A stretch of DNA of 64,000 bases, taken from assembly GCA_001414485.1 (NCBI GenBank), contig LLEY01000161.1:1-64000 (forward strand), written 5' to 3'. Source of the stretch: Calycina herbarum. Its lineage: Eukaryota; Ascomycota; Leotiomycetes; Helotiales; Pezizellaceae. Of the stretch, positions 12,082 through 23,450 are shown in pieces (positions within the stretch are counted from its first letter, which is position 1; the number at the start of each line of letters is the position of its first letter). The translations under genes and the position numbers were made by a program. The notes under the pieces were generated by a model. That model worked only from the letters and a program-made list of their open reading frames with translations. It searched no databases and was not told the DNA's origin.

Positions 12082-13955
12082 ACGTAAGTCGTCGCGTAAC
12101 GCGGGTAGTCACGTAACGCGGGGCTTTTCTTAAGACTACCCCTCTATTCTTTAATTTACTTAATATCAACTATAATACAGTCCCCAATATCACTCTCAGT
12201 TTCATCTCCTACTTCTTCCTCAATCTCTGCTTCACTCTCAGTCTCGTATCGACTAGCCTTGCCCATTTTTCTTATCTTTTTCTTTGCTTGCTTTTTCGTA
12301 TCCTTTTCAGCCTCTATAACTGTATCATATAATACTTGTGTAGAAATATGGAAGTGACCCTTTAAAACTACTCTTTTTCCTTTCTTACGTGTTGCACGCT
12401 TCTTTATAATTAAGCGCAAGTTGTTCGTATCATGTTGGTAGACAATACTTCTTGCTTGAAGTTGCTCAGTTCTAGCTGTTAATTTCCGGATATATTGGTA
12501 GACAGGTGTAGGAATAGTTGTACTATCCTTAATTGTTAGATTAAGAAGCTCATTTGCTTTTTATAATGCTATTATATCCGGAGGTGAACTGTTAATGAAT
12601 ACCTAATCGAAAGCATCAAATTGAGTTGGTGTTTTAGGTCTTTCTACCTCTAGAGTTGTCTCTTGAACTATTACCCGAAGCGCTCTTTATGGGCTAAATA
12701 GAAATAACCTAGCTCTACGCCACGCTGATTTAATATGCTTTAAATCAAATACCTCTGATCAGGCCTTGATATATGCCTCCATCTACTTGTATTTTTGTAT
12801 TCGTACAAGTTGTACTTCGTTTAGGTGAGAGAGCGCCGCAGTTAATCGCTTCTTCAAAGGACCAAAGAGTACAACATCAGCTAGCTGGAGTAAATGCGAT
12901 GTATGAGGTAGAAGAATTAAGAGTGCGATTCGATTTTGGAGGTAGTGAGCTATAAAGCTTCCACTTATATAAGAGTCGTGGCCATCGCAAATAAGAAGGC
13001 GGTATTAACCATTTGCTTTCGTACGAGTAAGAGGTTCAAAGACGCGTTTTAACCATTCTAATCCATGTAAATTGCTTATCCAACCCTTTGTGTTTGCTAA
13101 GAAGAACCACTTATCAATAACCTCGTTCGGAATCCAATTCTAGAGTACGTTCTTGCCCCTGAAAATCCCAAGTGGTAGAAGAGCAGTTCCGTCTCTACAG
13201 ATACATTCAACCATTGATACCTATTCCTGGCGGCCTAGATGTGCTTAATGCTTTATACGAAGTATAGAGTCGATAATAATTCGACTTAATTCCATTGTTC
13301 TAATTAAGAATCCAGATTCATCCATGTTATATGTGTTCTCTTATATAATCTATAGGTCTTAGACTACTTTTTTATACGCGGCGAACCACGCGTCAAGTAC
13401 TGGTTTTGTTGCTCCGTCCATTCGTATAGACTTAATCCGACGTCTAATTACAACTTTAAGATGTAGATACCGTATAATAAATCGTAGGACCCAACTTTTG
13501 CCGAGTTGGTATTATAGGAGGAGTTCGAGTAAGTCGAGTAAGGGGTTGTCTAAATTATATATTCGTTTCGTCCGAAGTTCCTCAGCTATTTCCTTCAACA
13601 ACCGATGCCCTGGCGAATAGCCACTTATTGTTAAGTCTTTAATCCACTTTAAAAGAACGTTCTCTTGCGCGCACGAGAGGTTCTGCTATTGTTGGCGTGC
13701 TTAGGAACGCGATGCTCCACCATTGACGCGTCGCGTTATAGAACTCTTTAGAAGCCCCAAAGCTTTTTCTGCTGTATATGGAGTTTTATACTTGCCAGAT
13801 TGGATACCTAATAGAGCTTTATCTATCAAAATATCGCGCTCTACAGCAAGTAAGCTTCTACGGCGTACCATTGTTGAGAAATTTAAAATATAGAGGGGTG
13901 GTCTCGGGAAAAGCCCCGTATTACGTGACTACCCGCGTTACGCGACGACTTACGT
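12082..13955 (-). mobile_element. Fot1/pogo-type DNA transposon P2, 1874 bp, nested in X
   Basis: CG-rich terminal inverted repeats of about 48 bp begin acgtaagtcgtcgcgtaacg at 12082 and mirror at 13955, with a TA duplication (12080-12081, 13956-13957). The size is typical of Fot1-like elements. It carries far fewer RIP changes than the X sequence around it, so it looks like a younger insertion or one exposed to fewer RIP cycles. Confidence 0.92.
12156..13860 (-). pseudogene. P2 Fot1-like transposase, nearly readable
   Basis: The minus strand shows the CENP-B-type helix-turn-helix block W-I-K-D-L-T-I-S-G-Y-S-P-G-H-R (about 13610-13660), Y-N-M-D-E-S-G-F with the first catalytic Asp (about 13315-13345), I-C-D-G-H-D-S with the second, and P-P-H-T-S-H-L-L-Q..D-V-V-L-F-G-P-L-K with the third (about 12850-12990). 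The last 87 codons (12156-12419) are open and basic then acidic. In-frame TAG codons at Trp positions and at least one frame change break the rest. Confidence 0.82.
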
Positions 13956-14049
13956 TAAGTTTAGAGTCGAAGTAATATAAAGCTTAAACTAAGAGTAGCT
14001 AGGTCTATAATTTTTTAAAAGCTTTCTCGTATTTAGATATCTACTAAAA

Positions 14050-14810
14050 CAGCTCTAAAGAGCGCGTTATAGTAGTTAGAGGTTTTACGATTTTATTAAA
14101 GTTTTTAATAAATTATCTATAGAAACTATAAAAGCCTAGATAAGACTTTACATCTATTATAATACTAGGTCGAGCCTAGTTATATAGAGGTTCTACTTTC
14201 TTAGAGTCTACTTCGAGTTCTTTCGTAGTTAATATATAACTAAGATATTTAACTTAGGTAATACTAAATTTACTTTTCTTAATATCTACTTAAAGTTCTA
14301 CTTCTTAGAGCCGATTTAGGACCTTTCTAACTTGTTTCTTATATTCTTTAATACTATCTAAATAAATTAATATATCGTCTAGGTAAGTAATATAGAAGTT
14401 ATCTAGATATTTAATTAAGACGTCGTTTATATAACGTTAGTAGATAGCGAGTCTATTATAGAGTCTAAAAGAAAGAACCTTATATTTATATATTCTATAT
14501 CTAGTTCTAAACGTAGTTATCTTTTCTAAGTTAGAATCTATTTAGATATAGTAGAAAGCTTATTATATATCTAACTTAGTAAAGATCTTAGCTTTTCTTA
14601 TTCTTAAAAGAAGTTAGTTAATATAAGGAATCAGGTAGAGGTCGTTTTAAATAAGAGTATTAAGCTTCTAATAATCGATATAGAACCGTAGCTTATTACT
14701 ATTAGGCTTTTTAATAAAGAGTACTAGTAAGGTAAAAGGACTATTACTATTGATAATAAATCCTTTATTTAAATTATTAATAAGATACTCTTTCGTCGTC
14801 TATAGCTCTA
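14050..14810 (-). pseudogene. Reverse transcriptase of element X
   Basis: The minus frame shows the Ty3 RT blocks in order: K-P-N-S-N-K-L-R-F, A-K-I-F-T-K-L-D-I, a T-T-F-R-T-R-Y-like block, Y-L-D-D-I-L-I-Y (the catalytic Y-x-D-D, about 14370-14395), and K-S-K-F..V-K-Y-L-S-Y-I-L. Trp codons read TAG or TAA. Confidence 0.8.
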
Positions 14811-17533
14811 TAGTTAACTATCGATATAGAGAGAAGTAGAAGATAGAGAGTAGTTTATTTAAGGTGATTTTATAGTTATATTCGTAGTAAGAAGGAAGTT
14901 TATCTAAGGCTACCTTAGAGAATATATCTTAGTATAAGGAATAATATTTAGAGAGTTAGAACTATATTAGAACTATAGTCTCCGCGTCGTTTATAGATAG
15001 AGCTAACTTCTCTTTAATAATCTAATCTAATTTATAGACACTAGTTATAAAGAACTCGGTATTAGGTCGTTTTATATTAAAATATAAAGCATTCCTACTT
15101 ATCTCGCTAATAAATAAGTATATAGTCTAATCTGTCTAGGCTATATCTATAGATTAGAGAGGATTCGAACTAGAGTTAGAAGTAGAATTATCGAGAGTTA
15201 GAGTCGTAGATAATAGTAATAACTTAGCTAAGAGTTTACTATTCTTCTGTCGTTTTTCGTCTTAATAGAGAGTATAATCTCTTCGATTCGTATCTAACTA
15301 TATATTTAAATAAGACTTCTAGATCTAGCTAGAAGTTAAAGAAAGTAAGATCTTCTTTCTAAAGTAAGGAGTTAGTAGAGTTTTAGCTAGCTAAATAAGT
15401 TGATTCCTAGCAAGGTTAAGGAGAATTTTAAAATGTTTTAACTATTTATTTCTAATAATTAAGTCTTATTATTCTAGGTCTAGGACGATAAAGAGGCAGT
15501 TATAGATACGACGTCTATCTAGGTTTAGATATAGCTATATAAACTACGTTACCTTACTTTTAATACTACTGTCGTATCTACGAATAAGTACTAAGTAAAG
15601 TAGTTTTTAAATCTATAATCCTAGCGATTAGGCTAGTTATAGAGCTAAAGGTCGATTTAAGAATAGAAAACTATTCGCTTTTATATTTATTAAAGCTCGT
15701 AACTTAATACCGTACCTATATATACTAAGAGTCGTATCTATAAGAAATTAGTTTCCTCTTATAAGGCTAGAAAGATCAAGGTTTAATAGGTTATATTTAT
15801 ATAAGCCTAGGAAGAAGTCTTTATCTAAGCTGCCTCGTTTTCTCTCTAATCTAGGTCTAAATCAGAGTACTCTATAAGGACTTATATATTATCTTCGTCT
15901 ACTTTCTAGACTATCTCTTTAATACTAAGTAGCTAAGAGTAATCGGGTTTGTAATATCTAGGCTTACTATAGCAGTAACACGTTATACTAGCTAGGACTT
16001 AATCTATAGTCTTTTAGTATTTAGAAGTCGAGGTAGGTTTAAAAGTTTAAAAAGTAGTCTAAACAGTAGAGAAGGATCCTTATATAAGTAGAGAGAGTTT
16101 TAGTATTATACTAGATAAGAGTTAAAAGGTAGTCTTTTTAACCGAAGTAGTTATACTAACTAGCTTAGTTATATTAGCTATATATAACTTAGCGTTTTAG
16201 TGTTTTTCCTTATCTAGAGCTAGAAGATCTACTACTATTTTAACGAAGTTATAGTTCTAATGTCTCTTAAGTATAGCGGCTAAGTTTCGTAGCTATAGTA
16301 TAATCTTTTCCTATATATAGAAGAACTATTCTAACTCTAGTATCTCTCTAAGTATAGCTATACTTGAAAAGCAACCTCTAAAGTTAGTAAACGTTTCTCT
16401 AGTATAATTCTTTCTACTTATTTACAAGGCTTAGAAGGCGTTCTATATATCTTCTATCTCGTATCTAGTTAAGAAATATAAATTTAAAAGTTTAATTATA
16501 TCTTAATAATTATAGAAAGTAATATAAATCAACTTAGACTCGTATCTAAGCTTAAGATAGTTCCTAGCGAGTCTAGTAGTTATTCCTTATATAAGAGCCT
16601 TTTAAGTCGAGCTTATATTATAATAATCGGTATTTACTAGTAGTCTATTATATATTAATATCTTCTATTATCTAAGAGTTTAATCTTTTCTATAATCTTA
16701 CTTTTAGTAGGTTAGAGAGGATTTAGAGTATCTTCGGAAGCAGGTAGAGTAGTCTACTATTAAGAGAAGGTATTAGAGATAGGATCTCTTAAGTAAAAGA
16801 GGTCTAGAGTAAGACTTAGAAGAGAAGAAGAGTCGTTCTCGGATCGGGATCGTTAAGGTTAAAGGTCTCTGATTTGATTCCTAAGTTCGCTTATAATTAA
16901 TTCTAACTATATAAACTAATCGTTATTATTTTAAAGTTTTTCTTCTAAGCCTTATACTACGCTCTATATCTCGTCTATATTAGAAAAGTCTCGGTTGTTT
17001 TTAGAGTTTCGAGTAGAGCTCTTCTCTTTCTAGAATCTTTTATTTTTAGACGTATAAGTACGATTCGTAGACTTTTTAGATACAAGTCTACTAGTTTCCC
17101 TAGTAGGTTACTTAATACTCTTAAGTAGAGCTTTAAAGAGACCTAGAGTCTCTTCTTATTCTAGTATATTATATACTATTTAGAGAGGTTAAGAGGTAGA
17201 TTTAGAAGCCTTCTAGGTAACTATATATTATCGACTGTCTATATCTTATATAGTAATCTCTATATAGAAAGGGCTATTAGAAGTCTTAGAAGTACTTAGC
17301 ATAGTCTACTTCTATTAACGTAGGAACTGCCTACGATTTTACTAGCTAACTATTTAGATACTAAACCCTAGTATTACTAGCTGTTTAGGTAGTCTCTAAT
17401 TACCTAGCTATTTAAGATTATCGATATACTAATTCGAATCTAAGCTAAATCGAATTCGAAGCAGGTACGCCGGCGCGCTCCAGTAAGATATTATAATAGA
17501 CTATTCTTAGCGAAGTCGAATTTAGTCTTTTAA

Positions 17534-17818
17534 TATAATAGTACGAAACAGATACTATAACAAAAGAGGTATATAGAAGTACGTTCGATAGAATAACATA
17601 TCTAAATACTAGGCTCTAATATAAAGGAAAAGACTAAATTAGTCTTTTCTTAATAGAGAGAAGGTAGCTATTTATAAGAGATTCGGATAATAGTAAGTCT
17701 AGAAGCTATCTAGCTATTCTAAATCCTAAAATAATATCTATATCGTATTCTATTTAGTACGTAGACTTAGTAATTCTAATTCCGATTATTTCGATTAATT
17801 CCTAATAGTTCTATTATA
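17534..17818 (-). repeat. 5' LTR of element X
   Basis: Fourth copy of the LTR, followed at 17819-17823 by GAAAC, which matches the five bases before 3921. Confidence 0.88.
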
Positions 17819-17823
17819 GAAAC

Positions 17824-19634
17824 TATATTAACCTCTATATATAAGAGAATAGCTCTTTTAAACCTAGTTTAATCTTAGTCTAGAATATACTAGATCTTTT
17901 AAAACGTACTTTTAGTAATAAGTTTAGTTAAGAGAAGATCTTTACTAAGATTTAGAATAAGAAGTAAGATAGTAAGCTAATAGCTAAGTTTTTATCTAAT
18001 TACTTAGCTTTAGCTACTATCTCTAGCTCTTTATATAATATATATATTCTAGAGTTAGAGATTTTATATAAGTATTTTAATAAATAACTCTAGAAGAGAT
18101 TTAGTTAAGTAAGTAAATCTCTAGCTATTTTCTTAGTTTTATTTATAAAGAAACCTAGAAAAGAACTGTAGTTTATATTAATTACTAAGTATTAAATAAT
18201 ATAATAATTAAAAATTAATATTTAATTTCTTATATCTAAGAAAGACTCTAGAAGCTTAGTAAAGCTAAGTACTATACTTGTTATAATCTATAACTAAAAG
18301 CAAAGATATAAGAGTATATATATATATATATATTCGAGAATTTAAAGCTATAGTTCTATTTACAAGAGTAACGCGGGTTATATACCTAGTAAAAAGAGGT
18401 TACTTACTAACTATAAGCAGCCTTTTAGTACCTATACTCTTGTTATAGATCTAATATATCCTTATTACCGAGGCGGTTTCTAAGGTTATATACTTATTAT
18501 ATATATTCTTTTAGATTATAAACCAGCGCTATAATAATACTAAAGTAGATATTATTATAGTATTTAACTATATCTAAATTTATAAAAAGAATAAATAACT
18601 TACTATATTTAATATTTACTATAGTTCTTTTAAGTCTTTAGTTATATTATTTAGTCTTATAAATACTCTAGTAACTTAGTAAGTTTAAATTAATAACGTT
18701 CTTTATCTATTTCTAGATATCTTTTATACTACTTATATTAATAATATATTAAATAAATATTTAAAGCTCTTAAGAAGACTAGTTTCTAACTAGATATTAA
18801 GAAATACGAGTTTAAAGTTTAAGAAGTTATCTATCTTAGTATAATTATCTTAATAGATAATATAAGAATATATCTTAGAAAGATCTTAGCTATTATAAAC
18901 TAGATAGTACTAATTAATTTTAAAGACTTTTAAACGTTTCTTAGCTTCTTAAACTTTTACTAGTATTTTATTAAGAACTTCTCTAAGCTAGTAAAGCTAC
19001 TAAATCTATTATCTAAGAAACGTATTATTAGAGCTTATAGTAAGTGCCGATGAATTAAACTATAGAGGCTGTCTATATATAAGAAGATTCGATTATCCTT
19101 TCTAAGCTAGAGTTCTTACTAACTTATATACTTAGTCTACTTATTCTAGAGAGTTCTACTAAGAGTACTTCTCGAAGCTTCTATCACGTCTATGCGTTGC
19201 TAAGCGAGGTCACGTGAATGCGTCGCTGGAGTACTTCCGAGACTTATTCTACGAGTGTAACTCTTAACACGTATAAGCTAGAACTAGACCTCGACTTATA
19301 AAGAATTATTTAAAGCTCTTAAATTAGTCTTTACTTCTATAATAATATTCAAGTACTTTAATTCTAAAAAGAAAGTTATTATAGAATATAACTTCTTTAA
19401 CTATATCTTATTTAGAATCTTATTTTAATACTATAATAAGATTCTCTACTTTATAGTCTTTATATTAAAAGTTCTTAACTTAGTAGAATATAATTATAAA
19501 ATCTATTTATTTAAATCCTAGTATTTATAACTAGTTAATATAGTATATCTTATAATAAATAGTCGAAATATATTACTTTTTCTTTTAGATAAATAATATA
19601 TTCTTATTAACTTATTAGTAGTCTTAGTACTAGT
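17824..19634 (+). mobile_element. Remnant of plus-strand Ty3 element W (RT and RNase H), interrupted
   Basis: The plus strand reads K-K-P-R-K-E-L..T-K-Y near 18150-18190 and L-S-K-A-K-Y-Y-T just before a solo LTR at 18279. RT continues from 18542 with D-I-K-K-Y-E-F-K-V-Q-E-V near 18795-18830, and F-L-S-F-L-N-F-Y and F-I-K-N-F-S-K-L near 18940-18990. An RNase H-like part with V-F-T-S-I-I-I-F-K-Y-F-N lies near 19325-19370. It is the host sequence for X, for the solo LTR and for Z, so it is the oldest layer here. Its own LTRs were not identified. Confidence 0.75.
18279..18536. repeat. Solo LTR, 258 bp, inside W reverse transcriptase
   Basis: The sequence begins tgttataatc and ends ctataata, with a perfect 5-bp duplication ATACT on both sides (18274-18278, 18537-18541). 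The W reading frame resumes after it. A TG start, a degenerate CA end and a 5-bp duplication fit a solo LTR left by recombination. Its family is not otherwise seen in this window. Confidence 0.72.
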
Positions 19635-20097
19635 TATAACGAAACTTAAACGAACTAAACAAAGATAACTAAGTCTCGAAGGTTAGTATATAAGTAAGAA
19701 GTATAGATACGCTAGGTTATTTACTTAGAAGTGAACTCGTTACTTATATTAAGAATATTAAATAAGATAATAAGATTAATAACTAAAGTTAAATACGAAG
19801 CTCTTATCTAATAGCAGACGTGCTAGTCTTATATAGAACCTTCGTTTATATTTAGAGTCCTGCTTAGTAGGAGTCCCGAAGATAGAGTCTAACTCTATTT
19901 CTAAGGCTCTTTAAAACTAGACTCTATTACCTAACTGCTCCTAGCCGAGTTATATAATATAACTATAATAAGATCCCTAGGATTATATATTTTACTATAC
20001 TTAATCCTTTCTTCTTTTCAAGGTTATAATAGTGTTTATTCTATTAGAGCGTTGTCTAGACTTTACTTAGTTACGTACTAGTACGTGATTTATAATA
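19635..20097 (-). repeat. 3' LTR of element Z
   Basis: Matches 26524-26986 over its whole length, with mostly transition differences. Confidence 0.86.
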
Positions 20098-20639
20098 CTA
20101 TCCTCTTCTTAGCCTAGCGTATCTCTATACTAGAATATAACTCTAAAATATATCATTAGATAGATATCAACTCTTCTCTATCTATAAACATATCCTCCTT
20201 CTATACTAAACGAAAAGAGCGTCTAGCTCTTACTATATAAATCGAATTTATATAACGTCTAATAATAACCTGTTTATTTTATTAAAAACAATCCTATTAA
20301 TACTTTCTAGAACTCTTTAAATCCTTCTATTATTCTAAGTATATTTAGTTAAAAAGGTCTTATAATAGCTCTAATTATCTCGTTATTTCTTTCTCTAGAC
20401 CTTGAAAACCTATATATCGATTTTTCTTTAGCCTTATATATAAACGACTCTCTATTACTCTCTCGAGTTCTCCTTCTTCGAGTTCTTCTCTCGAGTCCTC
20501 GTCTTCCTAGTTCTCTATCTTTAAGATAGCCTCTTTCGTTAAGTAGGTGCTTTCTAATAATATTTCTCTACCCGACCCTGGTTCTAAGTTCTAAGTATCT
20601 CTAAGTTTTATTAGTAAAACTTCTAAAGTATTTCTAAGT

Positions 20640-23450
20640 AATAGATAAGATTGCTTTTTAATTCCTACGTGTTTTCTAAGTATAGATAATCTAACTATTT
20701 AATTAGATACTTAACTTATCCTCTAATAAGTTTATAGTTAAGAATCCTCTCGACTTTATACTTAGCGTTTAGGTTTACTAGTTGAATTTCTATAAATAGA
20801 GCTAGTAGAGCTCCTAGTAGTACTAGTTCAAGTTGAGATATATAGAATATTAGATAGATATTTATTATCTTTAGTAGTACTAATTTATAATTCAAAGGTT
20901 CTTTAACTCGTTTAATTTTAAATAGTCTAAGTTTTTTATAATCTAACTTATTACTTAGTCTTTTTATATTAATATTCTTTTATACTAAGTAGACTTTATC
21001 TCTCTCTTTTAGTATTAGCTTCTAACTACGTCGTTTATTATAGTAGTATACGTTTCTTTTAGCTACGAACTACAAATCCTCTATAAGTTCTTTATATAGA
21101 CTTTTAATTTTTAAGATATAAATATAAGTAAGTTAGTTATTAATAGTTATAGACAACGGTTCTTAATACGCTATTAGTTTATACTCAAAGTTAGCGTAGA
21201 ATAGTATAATAAGTGTTATTTCTATTACTAAACTATTATAGACAAACTATACTAAAGATAACAGTTCTATCTAATTATTTTACTAGTAGTTTATATAATA
21301 ACAAAGGTATGTTTTAACTACTTAATTTATCTGTTTATTTCCTTTATTTATCTAAGAGTAAAAAGCTATAGAAAGCTTCCTTTTTATACCTAGTCGTTTT
21401 ATAAGAGTAATCTAAAATTTAAAGATAAAGAGTTTATCTCTATCTAAGAGTATTTCTTCTAATAGTCTATGTCTTAAGACTACTTCTCTAAGGAATATAA
21501 ATACTAATTCTTTAGCTATACTTAATTCTATATATACTATTTGAATTATATACTTTATAAGTTATTCTATAATAACTAGGATCGAGTTATACTTAACTTC
21601 TATTATTAGATCTTTTAATTTTAGTAATTTAATAATAAAATCTAAAGATATTAATTTCTACGATATTTATAGTATTAGAGTAGTATTTATCTATTTATAA
21701 GAAGTATAGTAAGAAGTCTTATTTCTAGTATAGGTATTATATTCTACTATTACTTTCTTAACTATCGTAGATAACTGATTAATATAGTAGTATTATTTTA
21801 TCTACTAAAGAGTTCTACGAATTCCTTAGTAGCTATAAGTAGACATAGTATAGTATTCTTATATAAATTCCTTTATATATAAACTAGAAACCTATAGTTT
21901 CTCTTTTATATACTAGTTATAACTTTTATAAATATCTTAAGTTTTATCTATCTAGATATCGTTTATTACTACTATTTTATATATAGTAGGTACTAAGTCG
22001 CTGTTTTTATTATACTTTAATATTACTATATCGATATATTTTTTGTTTTTCTTATAGCCTAGCTTTTGGCTTAGAGTATTAGCTTAAGCGTTACTTATTC
22101 TACTAATATATTAAATAATTATCTTAAATCCTACTAAGGTTTTAAACTACCTAGCTAGACGTCTTATAATAAGTTTCTTAGTCGTAGTAAATGTTTTTAG
22201 GTTTAGATGATTAGTAAGCACTATTACTAGGTACGTCGTACTCTAGAGGTAAATCCTCTATTCTTTAAGAGCTAGAATAATAGCTATTAATTCTTTATTA
22301 TAAATACTATAATTCTATTATACTACGTCGAAAGTTTTTAAGAAATATACTATAGATATAAGTATTCCTATCTTATTCGGTTATAGATATATAACGCCTA
22401 CTACTATATCTAAGGCGTCTATTTCTATTATACTTAGTTTCTTATAATTAAAATCGTATAAAATAGGTTTTACTATAAACTGTTCTTTAATTTCCTAGAA
22501 AGCCTTTTTAGTCTTCTTATCTTAGATAAAAGTTATAGCTTTTCTAGTTAGTATTAACATAGGTTTTATAATCTTTATATAGTTCTTAATAAATAGTTAA
22601 TAGAAATTAGTAAATTCTAGAAAGGATTATATATCTTTAACGTTTTTTAGTAATTCCTATTTAATAACTATATAGATCTTTTCTAGATCTATTTCTATTT
22701 TTCCTAAGCTAAATACCTATCTAAGAAAGAGAGTTTTTTTAACTTTAAACTCGTATTTTAAGAGTTTTAAACAAGAGTCTACTTTAGCTAGTCTTTGTAA
22801 GACTTTCTTTATATAGCTCTTATATTCTTTTAGATTTTCTAAGAAGATTAATATATTATCTAGGTAATATATAATAGTTACTCTTAGAAGATCCTCTAAA
22901 ATACTATTATTCTACCTCTAATAAGTAGCTAGTATATTAGTTAAACTAAAAGATATTACTATATACTTATAGAGTTCTAATCGTAAGATAAACGTAGACT
23001 TCTATTTATAACCTACCTTAATTCTAATTAATCTATAAGCGTTTTATTAATCTAGTTTTATAAATTTCTTTACTTAGCTTAACTTATTCTATAAGTACTA
23101 GCTAGTTAGTAATAGATAAGCGTCTTTAATCGTTATATTATTTAATTCTCTATAATTAATATATACTCGTCTATTTAGATCGTTCTTCTTCTTAATAATA
23201 AGAATGTTTAAGAAGATAAGCGATTTAGATTTTTAAATATATCTCTTCTTTATTTCTTATTAGATATAACTTTCTAATAAAGCTAAGTTATTCTAGTTAT
23301 ATAGTTAAAGCTTCTACTTTCTAAGGTTATAACTCTTTATTAATTTAATCTTATAATCCTATAACTAATATTTAGAAAGAGTATATATATCTTCTAGGTC
23401 TTTGAATAATCTTATAAATTCTCTATACTATATAGATATTTCGTTACTAG
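20640..23450 (-). pseudogene. Pol remnant of element Z (RT, RNase H, integrase, chromodomain)
   Basis: Read on minus, RT motifs lie near 22800-23230, including an Y-L-D-N/D-I-L-I-F-L-like block near 22845-22870. The integrase C-terminal GPY/F-type module lies near 20860-21100 and the chromodomain near 20690-20760. Frequent TAG/TAA stops at Trp and Gln positions show it is dead. Confidence 0.7.

Larger units (their letters stand above)
3921..17818 (-). mobile_element. Ty3 chromovirus X (with nested insertions), RIP-degraded
   Basis: Near-identical 281-285 bp LTRs lie at 3921-4201 and 17534-17818, each running from tataatagtacgaaac to agttctattata, with a perfect 5-bp duplication GAAAC outside (3916-3920, 17819-17823). 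On the minus strand the order runs from the right LTR: a gag-like region with a zinc-knuckle relic (about 15940-15995), reverse transcriptase (about 14080-14800), RNase H (about 11720-12080 and 13960-14080), integrase (about 5900-6900) and a C-terminal chromodomain (about 5690-5790). The purine-rich strand next to the left LTR (4202-4215 on minus) fits a polypurine tract. RNase H, the RT-proximal region and the integrase side are interrupted by two DNA transposons and by element Y. Stops are everywhere, mostly TAG or TAA. Confidence 0.88.
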
